DNA of 49,842 bases from Haloarcula vallismortis ATCC 29715 (GCF_000337775.1 NZ_AOLQ01000002.1:1-49842), one strand, 5' to 3'. Shown: positions 40,308 through 49,115, numbered from the stretch's first letter. Notes: generated from the sequence alone by a model not told the origin. Translations and numbers: made by a program.

Positions 40308-40843
40308 CCCCCCGTCATCGATGTGTAAAACCATGAGAGGAGGGAGGGGGGTGACGAGAGGAGAACGGCGAAAACCGGCGATGATACCACAGACACGAAG
40401 AAGAGTGACTCAGCCTCCGAGATTATATTCTCGTAACCACTGCATATTGTCTGACGAAGTTTTATATACAGTGCGCTGTAACTGAAACCGCACTAGGTTA
40501 AAATGCGAAGGTTAGGAGAAGCGAAGCTTCGACTAACCGAGCAAGGATGTCTTCACTATATTCGTCGTCTACATCCGTGATCTCTCCTGAAATCGACCGT
40601 CTCGTGGCGTCAAACCCGACTTTCGTGATTCGTCCTCGTGAGTTTTCCCCTTCCACGCTCTGCTGTTTACACATCGATGACGGGGGGTGAGGGTCACGAG
40701 ACTCTGTGTCGCCATCTCATCTCCAGTCCGTTAGAAGGTTGGTGGGAGGCTACTCCGTGTTCTCTGACCCACCGGCACCAGTTCAGGCTTCTCTCGACCT
40801 GTGTCCCGCTCCTATCTTGACTTTACACATCGAACACGGGGGG
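40308..40843. other. Probable replication origin, left cluster of origin boxes
   Basis: Three 22-bp boxes downstream of orc1/cdc6: 40308-40329 (CCCCCCGTCATCGATGTGTA and two more A), and in opposite orientation 40666-40687 and 40822-40843 (TTTACACATCGATGACGGGG-type, ending in six G). The inverted pair flanks an AT-rich stretch at about 40420-40495 (GATTATATTC, GTTTTATATACAG), a candidate unwinding element, with the G-runs pointing outward. Haloarchaeal origin recognition boxes likewise end in a G-run. No other gene is credible in 40263-40874. Confidence 0.65.
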
Positions 40844-40874
40844 TGTGTTCTACATCGGATGCTCGATCGGATTC

Positions 40875-42329
40875 TCACCCCTCGTGGAATTCTTTCAGTT
40901 GAGCATTCACGACTGAACTGAGGAGTTCTTCCTGCTGGGCTATTCCTTCTAGGCGTGTATCATCGACAATCCGAGTCATCATCGCTTCAGGATCGCCCGT
41001 GAATGTGAATTCCATATACATCCCGCCGCCTCGTCCGCGGCTTTTCCGGGATGTCGAAATCAACCCGTACGTGGAAAGTTCTTTGACATATTTGACGTAC
41101 GTCTCACGGGTCATCTGGTCCGCATCGAGTTCGTTCGTCACCCACTGATAGACTTTGAACCCAACCGGGCTCGGGACGGAGCTCCCCGTCCGGTTCGAGT
41201 GATGCGCAACAGCTGCAGTTGCGTATAGTGAAATCTTCTTTTGTGTCGTAAGTCCCTCAACGAGCTTCAGCGAACGGTCTTTGTCGATCTCCTCCTGAGA
41301 TTCCCGGACGTGGTCCTCCGTGACCACTTCATCTCCCCGCTCGTCTGCGAGGTCACCGGCACCGCGGAACAGGTCGATCGCCTTCCGTGCGTCACCGTGA
41401 CTCTGTGCAGCGAACGCCGCCACGAGCGGAATCACGTCGTCCTCGAGAGCATCTTGACGGAACGCATCGCGTCGATTTTCGAGAATTTCGCGCAGCTGGG
41501 TCGCGTCGTAGTCAGGGAAGTAGACGTCACGTGGATTGAATGAGCTCTCGGCACGCCCGTCGATGTCTTCCATAAATTTTGGATCGTTCGTCAGCGCTGC
41601 GACGGACACGCGACCTTCGATCTCGTTCGTGTTACTTGCTCGCGATAGCTGATAGAGAAGCTTCGAGTATGCGGGTTCGTCGTTTTCGCGCCGGCCGACC
41701 AAGAGGTCGATCTCGTCGAGAATGAAGATAACCGAATCGTAGTGCTCGTTGATAAGTTCGTACAGACGTCGGTACTTGCGCTTCGTTGATACGCCGGTCT
41801 CTGGAACACCGACTTCCGTACCAACGTCCTGGGCGACAGTTTGGACGAGTTCGTAGACGGCCTGATCGAGCGTATTGATTGGTTGGCAATTGATATCGAC
41901 AACGCCGAACCGTTCGCCTTTGGATTGACAGAGCTCGATTATCTGTTGCGTGACGGCTCCGATGATGAGTGACTTTCCGGTCCCTGCGGGACCGTACAAC
42001 AGCATATTCGGCGGTCGATTTCCTTGGAGCGTCGGCTTCAGAAATGAGACGACGGACTCGAGCTGGTCGTCACGGCCGACGATTCGCTCCTCATCGATAA
42101 TCGTGTCCGGCTCGACGAGGTCACGGTTGACGAAAACCGATGCTTCCCCCTCATCATCGAGCATATCACGGATCGACCGTTGAGCGCTCTCTTCGGTCGA
42201 TTCCTGATGTTGGCTTGAGTCTCCGGCAGCATCCTCACGGGCGGATTCTAGCTGCTGACCATCCGATGTAGAACTAGTTCCTTCATCAAGGGTGGATTGG
42301 TCCGCCCCTTCTTGATCACTACCGGCCAT
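40875..42329 (-). CDS. Orc1/Cdc6 replication initiator (long form)
   Basis: A 484-aa AAA+ initiator. The ATG at 42329 is chosen: a TTTTTAA element is centred about 26 bp upstream, as in leaderless haloarchaeal genes; a GTG at 42344 is the alternative. An acidic Ser/Gln-rich N-terminal tail of ~60 residues precedes the core. Walker A GPAGTGKS is at residues 113-120, Walker B FILDEIDLL about 205, HGDARKAIDL near 315 is sensor-2-like, and a C-terminal winged helix spans about 380-480. It is bordered on both sides by eight origin-box-like repeats, so it most probably binds them to start replication of this element. Confidence 0.93.
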   Translation of the reverse strand: MAGSDQEGADQSTLDEGTSSTSDGQQLESAREDAAGDSSQHQESTEESAQRSIRDMLDDEGEASVFVNRDLVEPDTIIDEERIVGRDDQLESVVSFLKPTLQGNRPPNMLLYGPAGTGKSLIIGAVTQQIIELCQSKGERFGVVDINCQPINTLDQAVYELVQTVAQDVGTEVGVPETGVSTKRKYRRLYELINEHYDSVIFILDEIDLLVGRRENDEPAYSKLLYQLSRASNTNEIEGRVSVAALTNDPKFMEDIDGRAESSFNPRDVYFPDYDATQLREILENRRDAFRQDALEDDVIPLVAAFAAQSHGDARKAIDLFRGAGDLADERGDEVVTEDHVRESQEEIDKDRSLKLVEGLTTQKKISLYATAAVAHHSNRTGSSVPSPVGFKVYQWVTNELDADQMTRETYVKYVKELSTYGLISTSRKSRGRGGGMYMEFTFTGDPEAMMTRIVDDTRLEGIAQQEELLSSVVNAQLKEFHEG

Positions 42330-42469
42330 ATGACTGCTGTACACCGGAGCATTAAAAAGATTAACCCCCGTCGATGTTTATTCGCCCGCTGTATCCAATT
42401 TCACTCCTGAATTCGAGGGTTTCACGGCACGTTAGTAGGAACCGACACCGAAGTACATCCGATGGAGGA

Positions 42470-42707
42470 CCCCCCGTCATCGATGTGTAACGCAGAATCG
42501 GCGGCCATCAGGTGAATTTGCGTATCTGTGTTCGGAACTAGCTGTTCCCCCTCCCCGTCATCGAAGTGCAAGCCGCCCGTCTGACACCCCCCGTCATCGA
42601 TGTGTAAACACAAGGTCGAACATTCCCCCCCGTCATCGATGTGAAAATCGGTTCAGTATCTGGCTCATGCCGTATGGCACGCGGATTTTCACTTCGAACA
42701 TGGGGGG
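42470..42707. other. Probable replication origin, promoter-side cluster of origin boxes
   Basis: Five boxes: four with C6 on the plus strand at 42470-42491, 42551-42572 (degenerate), 42587-42608 and 42626-42647, and one inverted at 42686-42707. The last two face each other with perfect arms GTGAAAATC and GATTTTCAC. A shortened copy (CCCCCGTCGATGTTTA, 42365-42380) sits just upstream of the orc1/cdc6 promoter. No coding frame is credible between 42345 and 42711. Together with the left cluster this defines the likely origin. Confidence 0.65.
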
Positions 42708-42711
42708 TCCA

Positions 42712-43359
42712 TCAGATTAGCTTCGGACGGAGCGGGATACCTTCCCACCGGGTGTGACAAGGCTCGCAGAGCGAGACTAAATTCGATGAATCGTGAGCTG
42801 CTTCGACCTCATCCTCGTCGAACTCAGAGAACGGCCGGATATGATGCACTCGTGGGGTATATCCGAGATCGTCTTCGCTACGGCCACACCCCTGGCAGGT
42901 TCGATTATCTCGCTCTAAGACCTGCTCACGCCGTTCTTTCCAAAGCGGTCCGTAGTTCGGGGTTGATTTCCAGTCGTAGGTAGCTGTCTCCCGCTGCCAG
43001 TCCCACTTGCATTTACGACTACAGAAATGCCGGTCCGCTGATTCGATATCGTACTGGATTCGTTTGATGCTCTCCCCACAGTACGTACACTCAGTTTGCG
43101 GCCGATTTTCTATCTGCCACCGTCCCTTGCACTCTTTGCTACAGAAGGTGTTTGTCTGGTCCTCTCTGAGTGATGCTTCATACCGTCTGTATTCAGTCCC
43201 GCAGTAGTCACATTCGAGAACGAGTCTGCTATCTTCTCCTTCGCTACGCCAGTTCCCATAGCACTCCCGATCACAGAAATGGTGTTCTGCACTTTCCACC
43301 TCTGATGGGGGCTTTGTAATTGACTTCCCACAGAAGTCGCACTCGATCTCGACGGGCAT
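42712..43359 (-). CDS. HNH endonuclease with three tandem zinc fingers
   Basis: A 215-aa protein. Residues 1-125 are three repeats of a C-x2-C...F-C-x3-C finger (CDFCGK...FCDREC, CDYCGT...FCSKEC, CTYCGE...FCSRKC), each about 37 residues. The C-terminal HNH domain has CQGCGR, VHHIRPF and NLVSLCEPCHTRW. HNH proteins cleave DNA, often in mobile or restriction contexts. The gene begins against the origin boxes and its promoter side lies at 43360-43413. Family members with tandem fingers are common in haloarchaea; the target is unknown. Confidence 0.85.
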   Translation of the reverse strand: MPVEIECDFCGKSITKPPSEVESAEHHFCDRECYGNWRSEGEDSRLVLECDYCGTEYRRYEASLREDQTNTFCSKECKGRWQIENRPQTECTYCGESIKRIQYDIESADRHFCSRKCKWDWQRETATYDWKSTPNYGPLWKERREQVLERDNRTCQGCGRSEDDLGYTPRVHHIRPFSEFDEDEVEAAHDSSNLVSLCEPCHTRWEGIPLRPKLI

Positions 43360-43413
43360 GGTTCGGCCTTTCGCCGACCATTAGCAACCGTCATCACTGA
43401 TGAATGTCCGGAG

Positions 43414-43737
43414 CTACTCGTCCGGGTTGACTGGACCCTTATATTGAGAACGGATCTTTTCACCATCTCTCCACTGCCAGTAGTAGTAGCGGTTGTCGTT
43501 GATCTCCTTGATCGTGATCGTGGCCTTCGACGGGACGTCGTCTGGAAGATCGTCTGGCCGCTCGTCGATTTCGTCGTCCTCCGACTCCTCCTCGAGCCGG
43601 GCCTCGCGAGCTTTGTGTTCTGCCAGTTCCTCAGCGTAGCGTGCGACGTGCTGGAGCTGGTCCGGCGAGTAGCCGTTGAGGGTGTTGACGATATCTGTCG
43701 GGAGTTCCGCCGGCGGCGTCGGTGGCTCGTAGGACAT
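43414..43737 (-). CDS. DUF6788-like small protein
   Basis: A 107-aa protein with an N-terminal helical part (LPTDIVNTLNGYSPDQLQHVARYAEELAEHK, read in segments), an acidic linker, and a C-terminal beta segment (RYYYWQWRDGEKIRSQYKGPV). The YWQWR...G..S.Y.G pattern is that of small haloarchaeal proteins I recall as DUF6788, found beside replication or recombination genes. Function unknown. The second copy of the 41-bp inverted-repeat site lies 17-57 bp upstream of its ATG. Confidence 0.65.
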   Translation of the reverse strand: MSYEPPTPPAELPTDIVNTLNGYSPDQLQHVARYAEELAEHKAREARLEEESEDDEIDERPDDLPDDVPSKATITIKEINDNRYYYWQWRDGEKIRSQYKGPVNPDE

Positions 43738-43753
43738 CAGCGGTCACTTCGTG

Positions 43754-43794
43754 TTAACCAACAGAGCGCGTATCGGCATAGATTTGTTGGTTAA
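43754..43794. promoter_or_regulatory. 41-bp inverted-repeat site, copy 2
   Basis: TTAACCAACA (43754-43763) and TGTTGGTTAA (43785-43794), starts 31 bp apart, the same spacing as the copies at 34858 and 46745. It lies just upstream of the DUF6788-like gene and within the gap to the convergently oriented winged-helix gene's 3' end. Confidence 0.65.
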
Positions 43795-43860
43795 TCAGAT
43801 ACCGTCTCGTCACGGGCTGAAGAGTACGAATAGCAAACTATTCAGGAATAGACCGAGCCG

Positions 43861-44274
43861 TTAGACGTCATCCGGGCGGGGGGCGTTCTCGTACTTGACC
43901 ATCTTCTCGGGCTTGTCGGAGATGGTCTCGTAGATCTGCTGGAGGGTCTCCTCTGCAGCGAGCAGGTTGTGCTCCTCGAGGAACTCCCACCCCTCCTCCG
44001 TGAGTCCATAGAACTTCCAAGGGTAGCCCTGCCGGCGCTGGTTGTCGTCTAGGGCGACCTCCTCGACGATGCCGGCGTCGATCAGCTTCTGGATGTGCTT
44101 GTAGACGGTCGCATCGCTCACACTGGGATTGAGCTCCTCGAGTTCGTACATCGATGGGAGCTGTTGGGGGTGAGCGAGAATATCGCTGATAAGCGAAAAC
44201 CGTGTATGCTGTGTAATGAAGTGGATGACTTCCCGTGGTGTCGTGTCGTCACCGACACCCGAACCAGCCTCCAT
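43861..44274 (-). CDS. Winged-helix regulator (PadR/ArsR-like)
   Basis: A 137-aa protein with helix 1 TRFSLISDILAHPQQLPSM, recognition helix SDATVYKHIQKLIDAGIV (about residues 52-69), and a beta wing ending YPWKFYGLTEEG. A long helix with dimer potential ends the protein. The closing YENAPRP is shared with the 162-aa regulator at 45295-45783, so the two are paralogues. A binding site is unknown; the nearby 41-bp inverted repeat at 43754 is a candidate. Confidence 0.8.
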   Translation of the reverse strand: MEAGSGVGDDTTPREVIHFITQHTRFSLISDILAHPQQLPSMYELEELNPSVSDATVYKHIQKLIDAGIVEEVALDDNQRRQGYPWKFYGLTEEGWEFLEEHNLLAAEETLQQIYETISDKPEKMVKYENAPRPDDV

Positions 44275-44378
44275 AACGATGTATTCGACCTGGCGTAGTA
44301 AAGTAGTTTACCTGAGAGTAAACTGCCGAGCCGACTCACTATGATGATTGTACCGCCAAGCGAGTATGACAGGAGAAT

Positions 44379-45179
44379 TCACTGTTCCCCCCTCGCTTCC
44401 CACTCCGGACGGGGTGTCGGTGACGGGAGTTCGTCAACCACAGTTCGAAGTTCGTCCTCTGTCGTCCACGGGAAGCACCGATCGTGGAGTTCGAATTTGC
44501 GGAACTTGTTGAGATGGACCCAGCTGTACGTTACTGGATCTTCGCCCTCATCTGCCCGGTCGTCGATCACATCCCACACCTCCTGTTCGTCGATGTCGAG
44601 ACCGCTCTCTTGGGCGCGATCAACGAGCGACTCGACGTTTGCTTGGACTTCATCCACCGACAAATCGTCTGTGAACGCTATCTCAAGGGCGGCCTGAATG
44701 ACGTGCTGTTTCGAGTCAAGGTTCTCGTCAGTCACCCACGCGTAATCACGTGGGAACACGTACGACTTGTCGAAATACGGGGGGTCATCGATCTCACCCA
44801 ATTCAGGCGCCTCCCCACCACTCTCCTTCTCGAAGACCCCAACAATGTAGTCGCTGTATGTCGCGAGCAACGAAAACATGATATCGAACGTATTGAGCCG
44901 GTCAGTCGGAAGTTCGAGGAGATCTCCCATGATGAACGGATAGGCACCGAGCTGCTTCGTGAGTTCGTTCTGGACGGCGCGAAGCCGGCGGATATAGGGG
45001 TCGCGATAGCTCCCCAAGATAAAATACGATGTCCGCTGACTCCAGAGATACGGCAATTCACGCTGGGTGAACCGCCATATTTCCCGTTTCTCTGCAGGCT
45101 CAAGTTCGATGTCCCCGACGGCCTCGTGAACAACGGTCATAATCTCCCCAGCGTCCGGCGGCGGGCTTGGGTCGGTCAT
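44379..45179 (-). CDS. Plasmid protein of unknown function
   Basis: A 266-aa protein (ATG at 45179, MTDPSPPPD; the frame extends 5 codons upstream). An SYFILGSYRDPYIRRLRAVQ segment near residues 50-70 looks like a Rossmann-type strand followed by a helix, loosely like nucleotide-handling (TIR or deoxyribosyltransferase-like) domains, but no catalytic residue set can be named. The rest is acidic with many Asp/Glu/Tyr. It lies between two paralogous regulators and is divergent from the second one (115 bp between starts). Function unassigned. Confidence 0.6.
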   Translation of the reverse strand: MTDPSPPPDAGEIMTVVHEAVGDIELEPAEKREIWRFTQRELPYLWSQRTSYFILGSYRDPYIRRLRAVQNELTKQLGAYPFIMGDLLELPTDRLNTFDIMFSLLATYSDYIVGVFEKESGGEAPELGEIDDPPYFDKSYVFPRDYAWVTDENLDSKQHVIQAALEIAFTDDLSVDEVQANVESLVDRAQESGLDIDEQEVWDVIDDRADEGEDPVTYSWVHLNKFRKFELHDRCFPWTTEDELRTVVDELPSPTPRPEWEARGEQ

Positions 45180-45239
45180 TAGCTGCCGATTCAAACCACA
45201 CCATCTTATCCCTTCTGAATCACTTTGGTTTTTTCTGGA

Positions 45240-45249
45240 TTAACCAACT
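45240..45249. promoter_or_regulatory. Half-site of the TTAACCAAC operator
   Basis: TTAACCAACT at 45240-45249, one base off the 10-bp arm, upstream of the regulator gene at 45295. No matching arm occurs at the 31-bp spacing, so only a half-site is supported. Confidence 0.3.
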
Positions 45250-45294
45250 TGGGTGACCCTAACTGTTATGGCGTCCTACCTCGTACCAGCACGT

Positions 45295-45783
45295 ATGAGC
45301 GAAACCGACACTGGTGCGGCCGATGCAGGTCCGTTCGCGGAACAGCAGCGGCTGTTCAAGCTGCTGTCCCAGGATACGCGCCATCTCATCATCCAGGAGC
45401 TGCTGGGCCATCCCGCCCATCTAATGTCGCTCGCCGAACTCGAGTATATGACCGGGAAGAGCCAGGCGGCCATCAAAGACCAGTTGGAGACGTTGATCGA
45501 CGCCGGGCTCCTCGCACGCTACACGTACGATCCAAGCGAGGGGAAACGTGATCTCCCCTCCCAGTTCTACGGATTCACAGAGCGGGGGGTCGAGGTCCTC
45601 CACGACTACAAGTATCTCCGTGGGCTTCCGGTCGCACGTGCCCTCTACGAAAACACGCGGAAGACCGAGAAAATCGAGCGCCACGAATCGGCCCCTCGCC
45701 CGGAGCTTCCGGATGCCGTCGCGGAAGCCCTCGAGTTCGACGAGCCCGATCTCGACGCCGTCGATGGTGGCACAAACCCATAG
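45295..45783 (+). CDS. Winged-helix regulator, paralogue of the 43861 gene
   Basis: A 162-aa protein (ATG at 45295; the frame is open from 45253). Winged helix: LFKLLSQDTRHLIIQELLGHP, then LAELEYMTGKSQAAIKDQLETLIDAGLL and a wing ending SQFYGFTERG. The C-terminal helix and RHESAPRPEL match the 43861 protein. The extra acidic C-terminal tail is typical of haloarchaea. It converges on the AbiEi-like gene (62 bp between stops). A half-site of the TTAACCAAC motif lies about 50 bp upstream of its start. Confidence 0.8.
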   Translation: MSETDTGAADAGPFAEQQRLFKLLSQDTRHLIIQELLGHPAHLMSLAELEYMTGKSQAAIKDQLETLIDAGLLARYTYDPSEGKRDLPSQFYGFTERGVEVLHDYKYLRGLPVARALYENTRKTEKIERHESAPRPELPDAVAEALEFDEPDLDAVDGGTNP

Positions 45784-45845
45784 TTCGTCGTCGAACAGCA
45801 CCGTTCTCGACGCTGCAGAGAGGGTACACCGCCTTCGTACCTAGG

Positions 45846-46676
45846 TCAGGACTCCTTGGGCTCCAGCATGGCTGGCTCGACGTTGATCCGGAGGCGATAC
45901 GTACTGTCGGTCGACCCGGTGTCGGGCCGCGTCGGATCCAGCAGCGAGTAGCCACTCGTGAACGACGCAACGAGTTCTTCGCGGGCGGGGAGGTCGATGC
46001 CGAGCTGGTCGGCGAGGTAGACAATCCGCTTGGTCGCAGCGCCGTTGTCGAGGCGTTCGAGGTACTCGCCGACAGTGTCCCAGTCGCAACCCCGTTCGTC
46101 GGCAGTACGCATCGCGGTCGCGAGTTCCCGAAGGCCACCACAGAACTCGGGGTGGTCCGCACAGTCGACCAGCGTCTTCTCTATGTCGCTGACCTGCACG
46201 GTCGTGCCCTCGATCGATGTCGGCTCAAAGCCGAAGAATTTCCGCTCGGTGATTGTCGTGACGCGGTACGGGACGCCGTGGATCTCCCGGCTTTGCGCTC
46301 GGGTCGGCGTAACGACGTACACCGTCCGGGGGACCTGTTCGGTCAGCCCGTAGTGACTGAGGGCGCTGTAGTAGCCGATGTACATCGGCTCGGCGACGTG
46401 GGCAGCGATGAGGTACTCGTGGGTTGTGTATACGGCGTCCTCGCCGGCAGAGAGGGGAATGATGAGATACGTGCCCGGGAAGAGCCGGTCGAGCCAGCCC
46501 TTCTCGGTGAGCCGGGAGGCGATCTCGCGGGCGGTGTTTGGGGGAACCTCCAGCGTCGTCTCGATATCGTCAACGGAGATGATCTGGTGCCCCGCGCCAG
46601 CGAGTTGTGCAAGGAGTCGACTTTCTCGAGTCGAGAGACCCTGGCGTATATTTTGCGATTGTTCTATGATACTCAT
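45846..46676 (-). CDS. AbiEi-family type IV antitoxin-like protein, no toxin visible
   Basis: A 276-aa protein of the AbiEi type. The N-terminal winged helix is about residues 15-70 (TRESRLLAQL, VPPNTAREIASRLTEKGWL, GTYLIIPL). The antitoxin domain has YIGYYSALSHYGLTEQVPR (about 98-116), then FFGFEPT, IEKTLVDCADHP (about 164-175) and CGGLREL. AbiEi usually represses a bicistron with the nucleotidyltransferase toxin AbiEii directly downstream; here the downstream neighbour is a convergent regulator, so the toxin is missing or lies elsewhere. TATATT about 26 bp upstream of the ATG supports a leaderless transcript. Confidence 0.85.
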   Translation of the reverse strand: MSIIEQSQNIRQGLSTRESRLLAQLAGAGHQIISVDDIETTLEVPPNTAREIASRLTEKGWLDRLFPGTYLIIPLSAGEDAVYTTHEYLIAAHVAEPMYIGYYSALSHYGLTEQVPRTVYVVTPTRAQSREIHGVPYRVTTITERKFFGFEPTSIEGTTVQVSDIEKTLVDCADHPEFCGGLRELATAMRTADERGCDWDTVGEYLERLDNGAATKRIVYLADQLGIDLPAREELVASFTSGYSLLDPTRPDTGSTDSTYRLRINVEPAMLEPKES

Positions 46677-46744
46677 ACCTGCGTTTCTTACATAGAATAT
46701 AGTCTCAGACCTGCTTTAGCCTTGCCTCATTCTTCTTAGCTCCC

Positions 46745-46785
46745 TTAACCAACACAAAATCATCCAATAGGTATGTGTTGGTTAA
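46745..46785. promoter_or_regulatory. 41-bp inverted-repeat site, copy 3
   Basis: TTAACCAACA (46745-46754) and TGTTGGTTAA (46776-46785), starts 31 bp apart. It lies between the divergent AbiEi-like gene (start 46676) and the 479-aa gene (start 47001). The 324-bp gap holds no supported gene. Confidence 0.65.
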
Positions 46786-47000
46786 GAACCGTGGAGACTG
46801 TGGATAAACAAATCGGATGTGGCTGATTCTGTCGGCAGTATCTTCCAACCCCGTCTTCTGGCTGGTCCAACTATTGAATAGACCTTGGTTCGAGTTCGAA
46901 TTAGTCGTTCGATACAAATCCCGATCGTATTCAAAAACAAGGTAGAGGGGCTTGTTGACGTGCCCACAGCGTTGACTTGCTGGCACGACGAGACACAGGT

Positions 47001-48440
47001 ATGAACCCACGCGATATCATCCGTCGAGACCATGATTCACGTGACGGTGAGGACCCGCTGCGCGTACTGGTGGATACCGCGTCACTGAACGAGCAGCTCG
47101 CCGATGGTAACGATGCCGCCCAGCGGGTACTCGACTATGCAGCGAACCGCGAGTTCGAATTCATTCGGTCGCCAGACACGCCACGGCATGAGGAGCTTGA
47201 GTGTATCCCACCGTATACATTTGAGACGGCAGAGAACGGGGCTCGAGTTGTCCGGAGCGATGATGATGGGCAGCAAAGAACCACGTCATTCTCGTATCTG
47301 TTCGGATATCAGGAACGGGCGATTCGGCGGACTACAGCACGAGTCTTCTCCGATGACGTCGACGCGTATGCGACCGAAGTAGAGGACGTCACCGAACGAG
47401 AGCTGGCGACAGTCCGGCAGGTGTTCGTCCACGCCGCGCTCAACCATCGTGATGAGGGACACCTGTTCATCACGAACCGAACGGTCCTCCTCACCAACCG
47501 ACGGTGGTTCGAGGCGCACTTCCCCGGTGGGCAGTTGAATATCATGAGCCTCGGCGAGGCAGTCGAGTATCTCGGGCTCTATATCCGGTATCGGGAGCAG
47601 TTCTACGCTAGTCCGAACCTCACCGTCGGAATGTTCGGCTGGTACTGGCATCTCTTCCGGGCGTTGGTTCCGCGGTATCACGTGGAGGCCGACGCGGTTG
47701 ACGACTATCTACGGGGATTTAGCATCCGATTTCAGAACTTGCTTATCGCCGTCGATGAGATCGGCTATCAGTATTTCCAGGAACCAGATAACCGGACGCA
47801 GCTCAACGTCCAGTACCATTTCGACAATGCGATCTCCCTGATCACCGGCGTTTTCGATACACTTGCCCTCAAGACCGCGGAGAAGTATGCTATCGACGAC
47901 ATTCGAAAAGAGTTCATCTCGCTCTCGAACAACCGGGGACGGGACTTTCTGAATGAAGTACGGGAGGTAAACACCGATCTTCGTGATCACATCGCGGCCC
48001 ACATGGCGTACATCAATCTGATCTATGTTCTCCGACCGCTTGTAGTCCATCGCGGAGGATATCAGGACAGTCTCCTCGAGGATGCTGATCAGGGTTGGAC
48101 AGCGGGAGTCATCCCGCTTGACCGGTTCAATGAGGCAGATCGAGATGCCTTCGAGCGGTACTACCGCGAGATAGATGACGATCCCTTACCCTATGATCCG
48201 CTCACTGAGTGGGGATTGTATCAGGCAGACTGGGCTGATGCGGGCTACATCGAACCATACCACTTCATGAAGGCCGCAGTGAAGACGCTAATCCAGTTTG
48301 CTAATGCGTACCTCCAGTTGCTCGGCTATCCGGACTTCATCGAGCAACGCAGAGAGGACGATGAAGGAGCGACGTTCATCGATACCTGTGATCGAATCCG
48401 TCAAACCGGCTTGACCGGCTTCTATCAGGTGTTCCCGTAG
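47001..48440 (+). CDS. Unknown 479-aa protein with a PIN-like N-terminus
   Basis: ATG at 47001 (MNPRDIIRRD); the frame opens 24 bp earlier. Residues 20-45 (RVLVDTASLNEQL) look like the first strand and Asp of a PIN fold, and around 150-195 an LFITNRTVLLTN strand followed by a MSLGEAVEYLGLYI helix gives the usual PIN ending. The other PIN acidic residues are not certain. The C-terminal ~280 residues are helical, rich in Phe/Tyr/Trp, and unassigned. It is divergent from the AbiEi-like gene with copy 3 of the operator between them. A defence or toxin role is possible but unproven. Confidence 0.65.
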   Translation: MNPRDIIRRDHDSRDGEDPLRVLVDTASLNEQLADGNDAAQRVLDYAANREFEFIRSPDTPRHEELECIPPYTFETAENGARVVRSDDDGQQRTTSFSYLFGYQERAIRRTTARVFSDDVDAYATEVEDVTERELATVRQVFVHAALNHRDEGHLFITNRTVLLTNRRWFEAHFPGGQLNIMSLGEAVEYLGLYIRYREQFYASPNLTVGMFGWYWHLFRALVPRYHVEADAVDDYLRGFSIRFQNLLIAVDEIGYQYFQEPDNRTQLNVQYHFDNAISLITGVFDTLALKTAEKYAIDDIRKEFISLSNNRGRDFLNEVREVNTDLRDHIAAHMAYINLIYVLRPLVVHRGGYQDSLLEDADQGWTAGVIPLDRFNEADRDAFERYYREIDDDPLPYDPLTEWGLYQADWADAGYIEPYHFMKAAVKTLIQFANAYLQLLGYPDFIEQRREDDEGATFIDTCDRIRQTGLTGFYQVFP

Positions 48441-48491
48441 CTATCTCCGACAGTCAAGGGAACTGGCTGAAAGAGACTGTAATAGGCGTCT

Positions 48492-49115
48492 TCAGCTCTT
48501 CCTGAACGGTGTGGGAATCCCGCCCGCAGTAAAGCGAGCGACTGCTCCGCAGCTGGGACACTCATCGACGAACGCACAGACTTGAAGCGAGGTTTCTAAC
48601 TCACGAACGCTCCCGCACACGGAACACTCGTACGCGGTGCGATACCGGACTGATGGACGGTGCTGTTGCCGTCGTGTGCGAGAGGTCGCTGTCGGTGTCG
48701 CCCTGCCGTGAGACGCTGCTGTCGGGGATCGCTCCTGGTTCGTCATGGACTGCTCGTGATCGGGCTGCCAAGCTGAATCGGGATACGTGTCGTAGCTGCG
48801 ATCTGGCTCGTTGACGCCTGTATCGAGGGGAGCAGGCTCGCCTGGGTCGCGTGCGTCATCTGATCGGGATTCATCGACTAGGCTCCCGTCGACGTGGGAC
48901 GTGTCTCGGTGACCCGGTGGACTCATCTGTGCCCACGCTCCGAGTTCGACGGCCCCCGCCTCTTCGTAGAGCGCACCGTCGATAGCGGCCGCCAGTTCGG
49001 CGAGTGGCTCGGAGATCTCGGACTCCCCATGTTTCTCAACTGCATTTTCGAACAGCCATTCGCGGAGCGTCGCTGCAGTCTCTCTATCGACAGTATATGA
49101 TGGAACCGCTTTCAT
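48492..49115 (-). CDS. Haloarchaeal protein with C-terminal zinc ribbon
   Basis: A 207-aa protein with a helical N-terminal 60 residues (ETAATLREWLFENAVEKHG, LAELAAAIDGALYEEAGAVE), a long disordered polar linker (70-165), and a C-terminal ribbon ECSVCGSVRELE...DECPSCGAVARF (about 168-198). It resembles many uncharacterised haloarchaeal plasmid proteins. It may bind nucleic acid through the ribbon. Its 5' end overlaps a small opposite-strand ORF by 19 bp. Confidence 0.6.
   Translation of the reverse strand: MKAVPSYTVDRETAATLREWLFENAVEKHGESEISEPLAELAAAIDGALYEEAGAVELGAWAQMSPPGHRDTSHVDGSLVDESRSDDARDPGEPAPLDTGVNEPDRSYDTYPDSAWQPDHEQSMTNQERSPTAASHGRATPTATSRTRRQQHRPSVRYRTAYECSVCGSVRELETSLQVCAFVDECPSCGAVARFTAGGIPTPFRKS

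Noticed and set aside
46705-47010. 101-aa minus-strand frame upstream of the AbiEi-like gene
   Set aside because: It spans the 41-bp operator and part of the opposite gene's upstream region, and has no recognised domain; a promoter region explains the sequence better.
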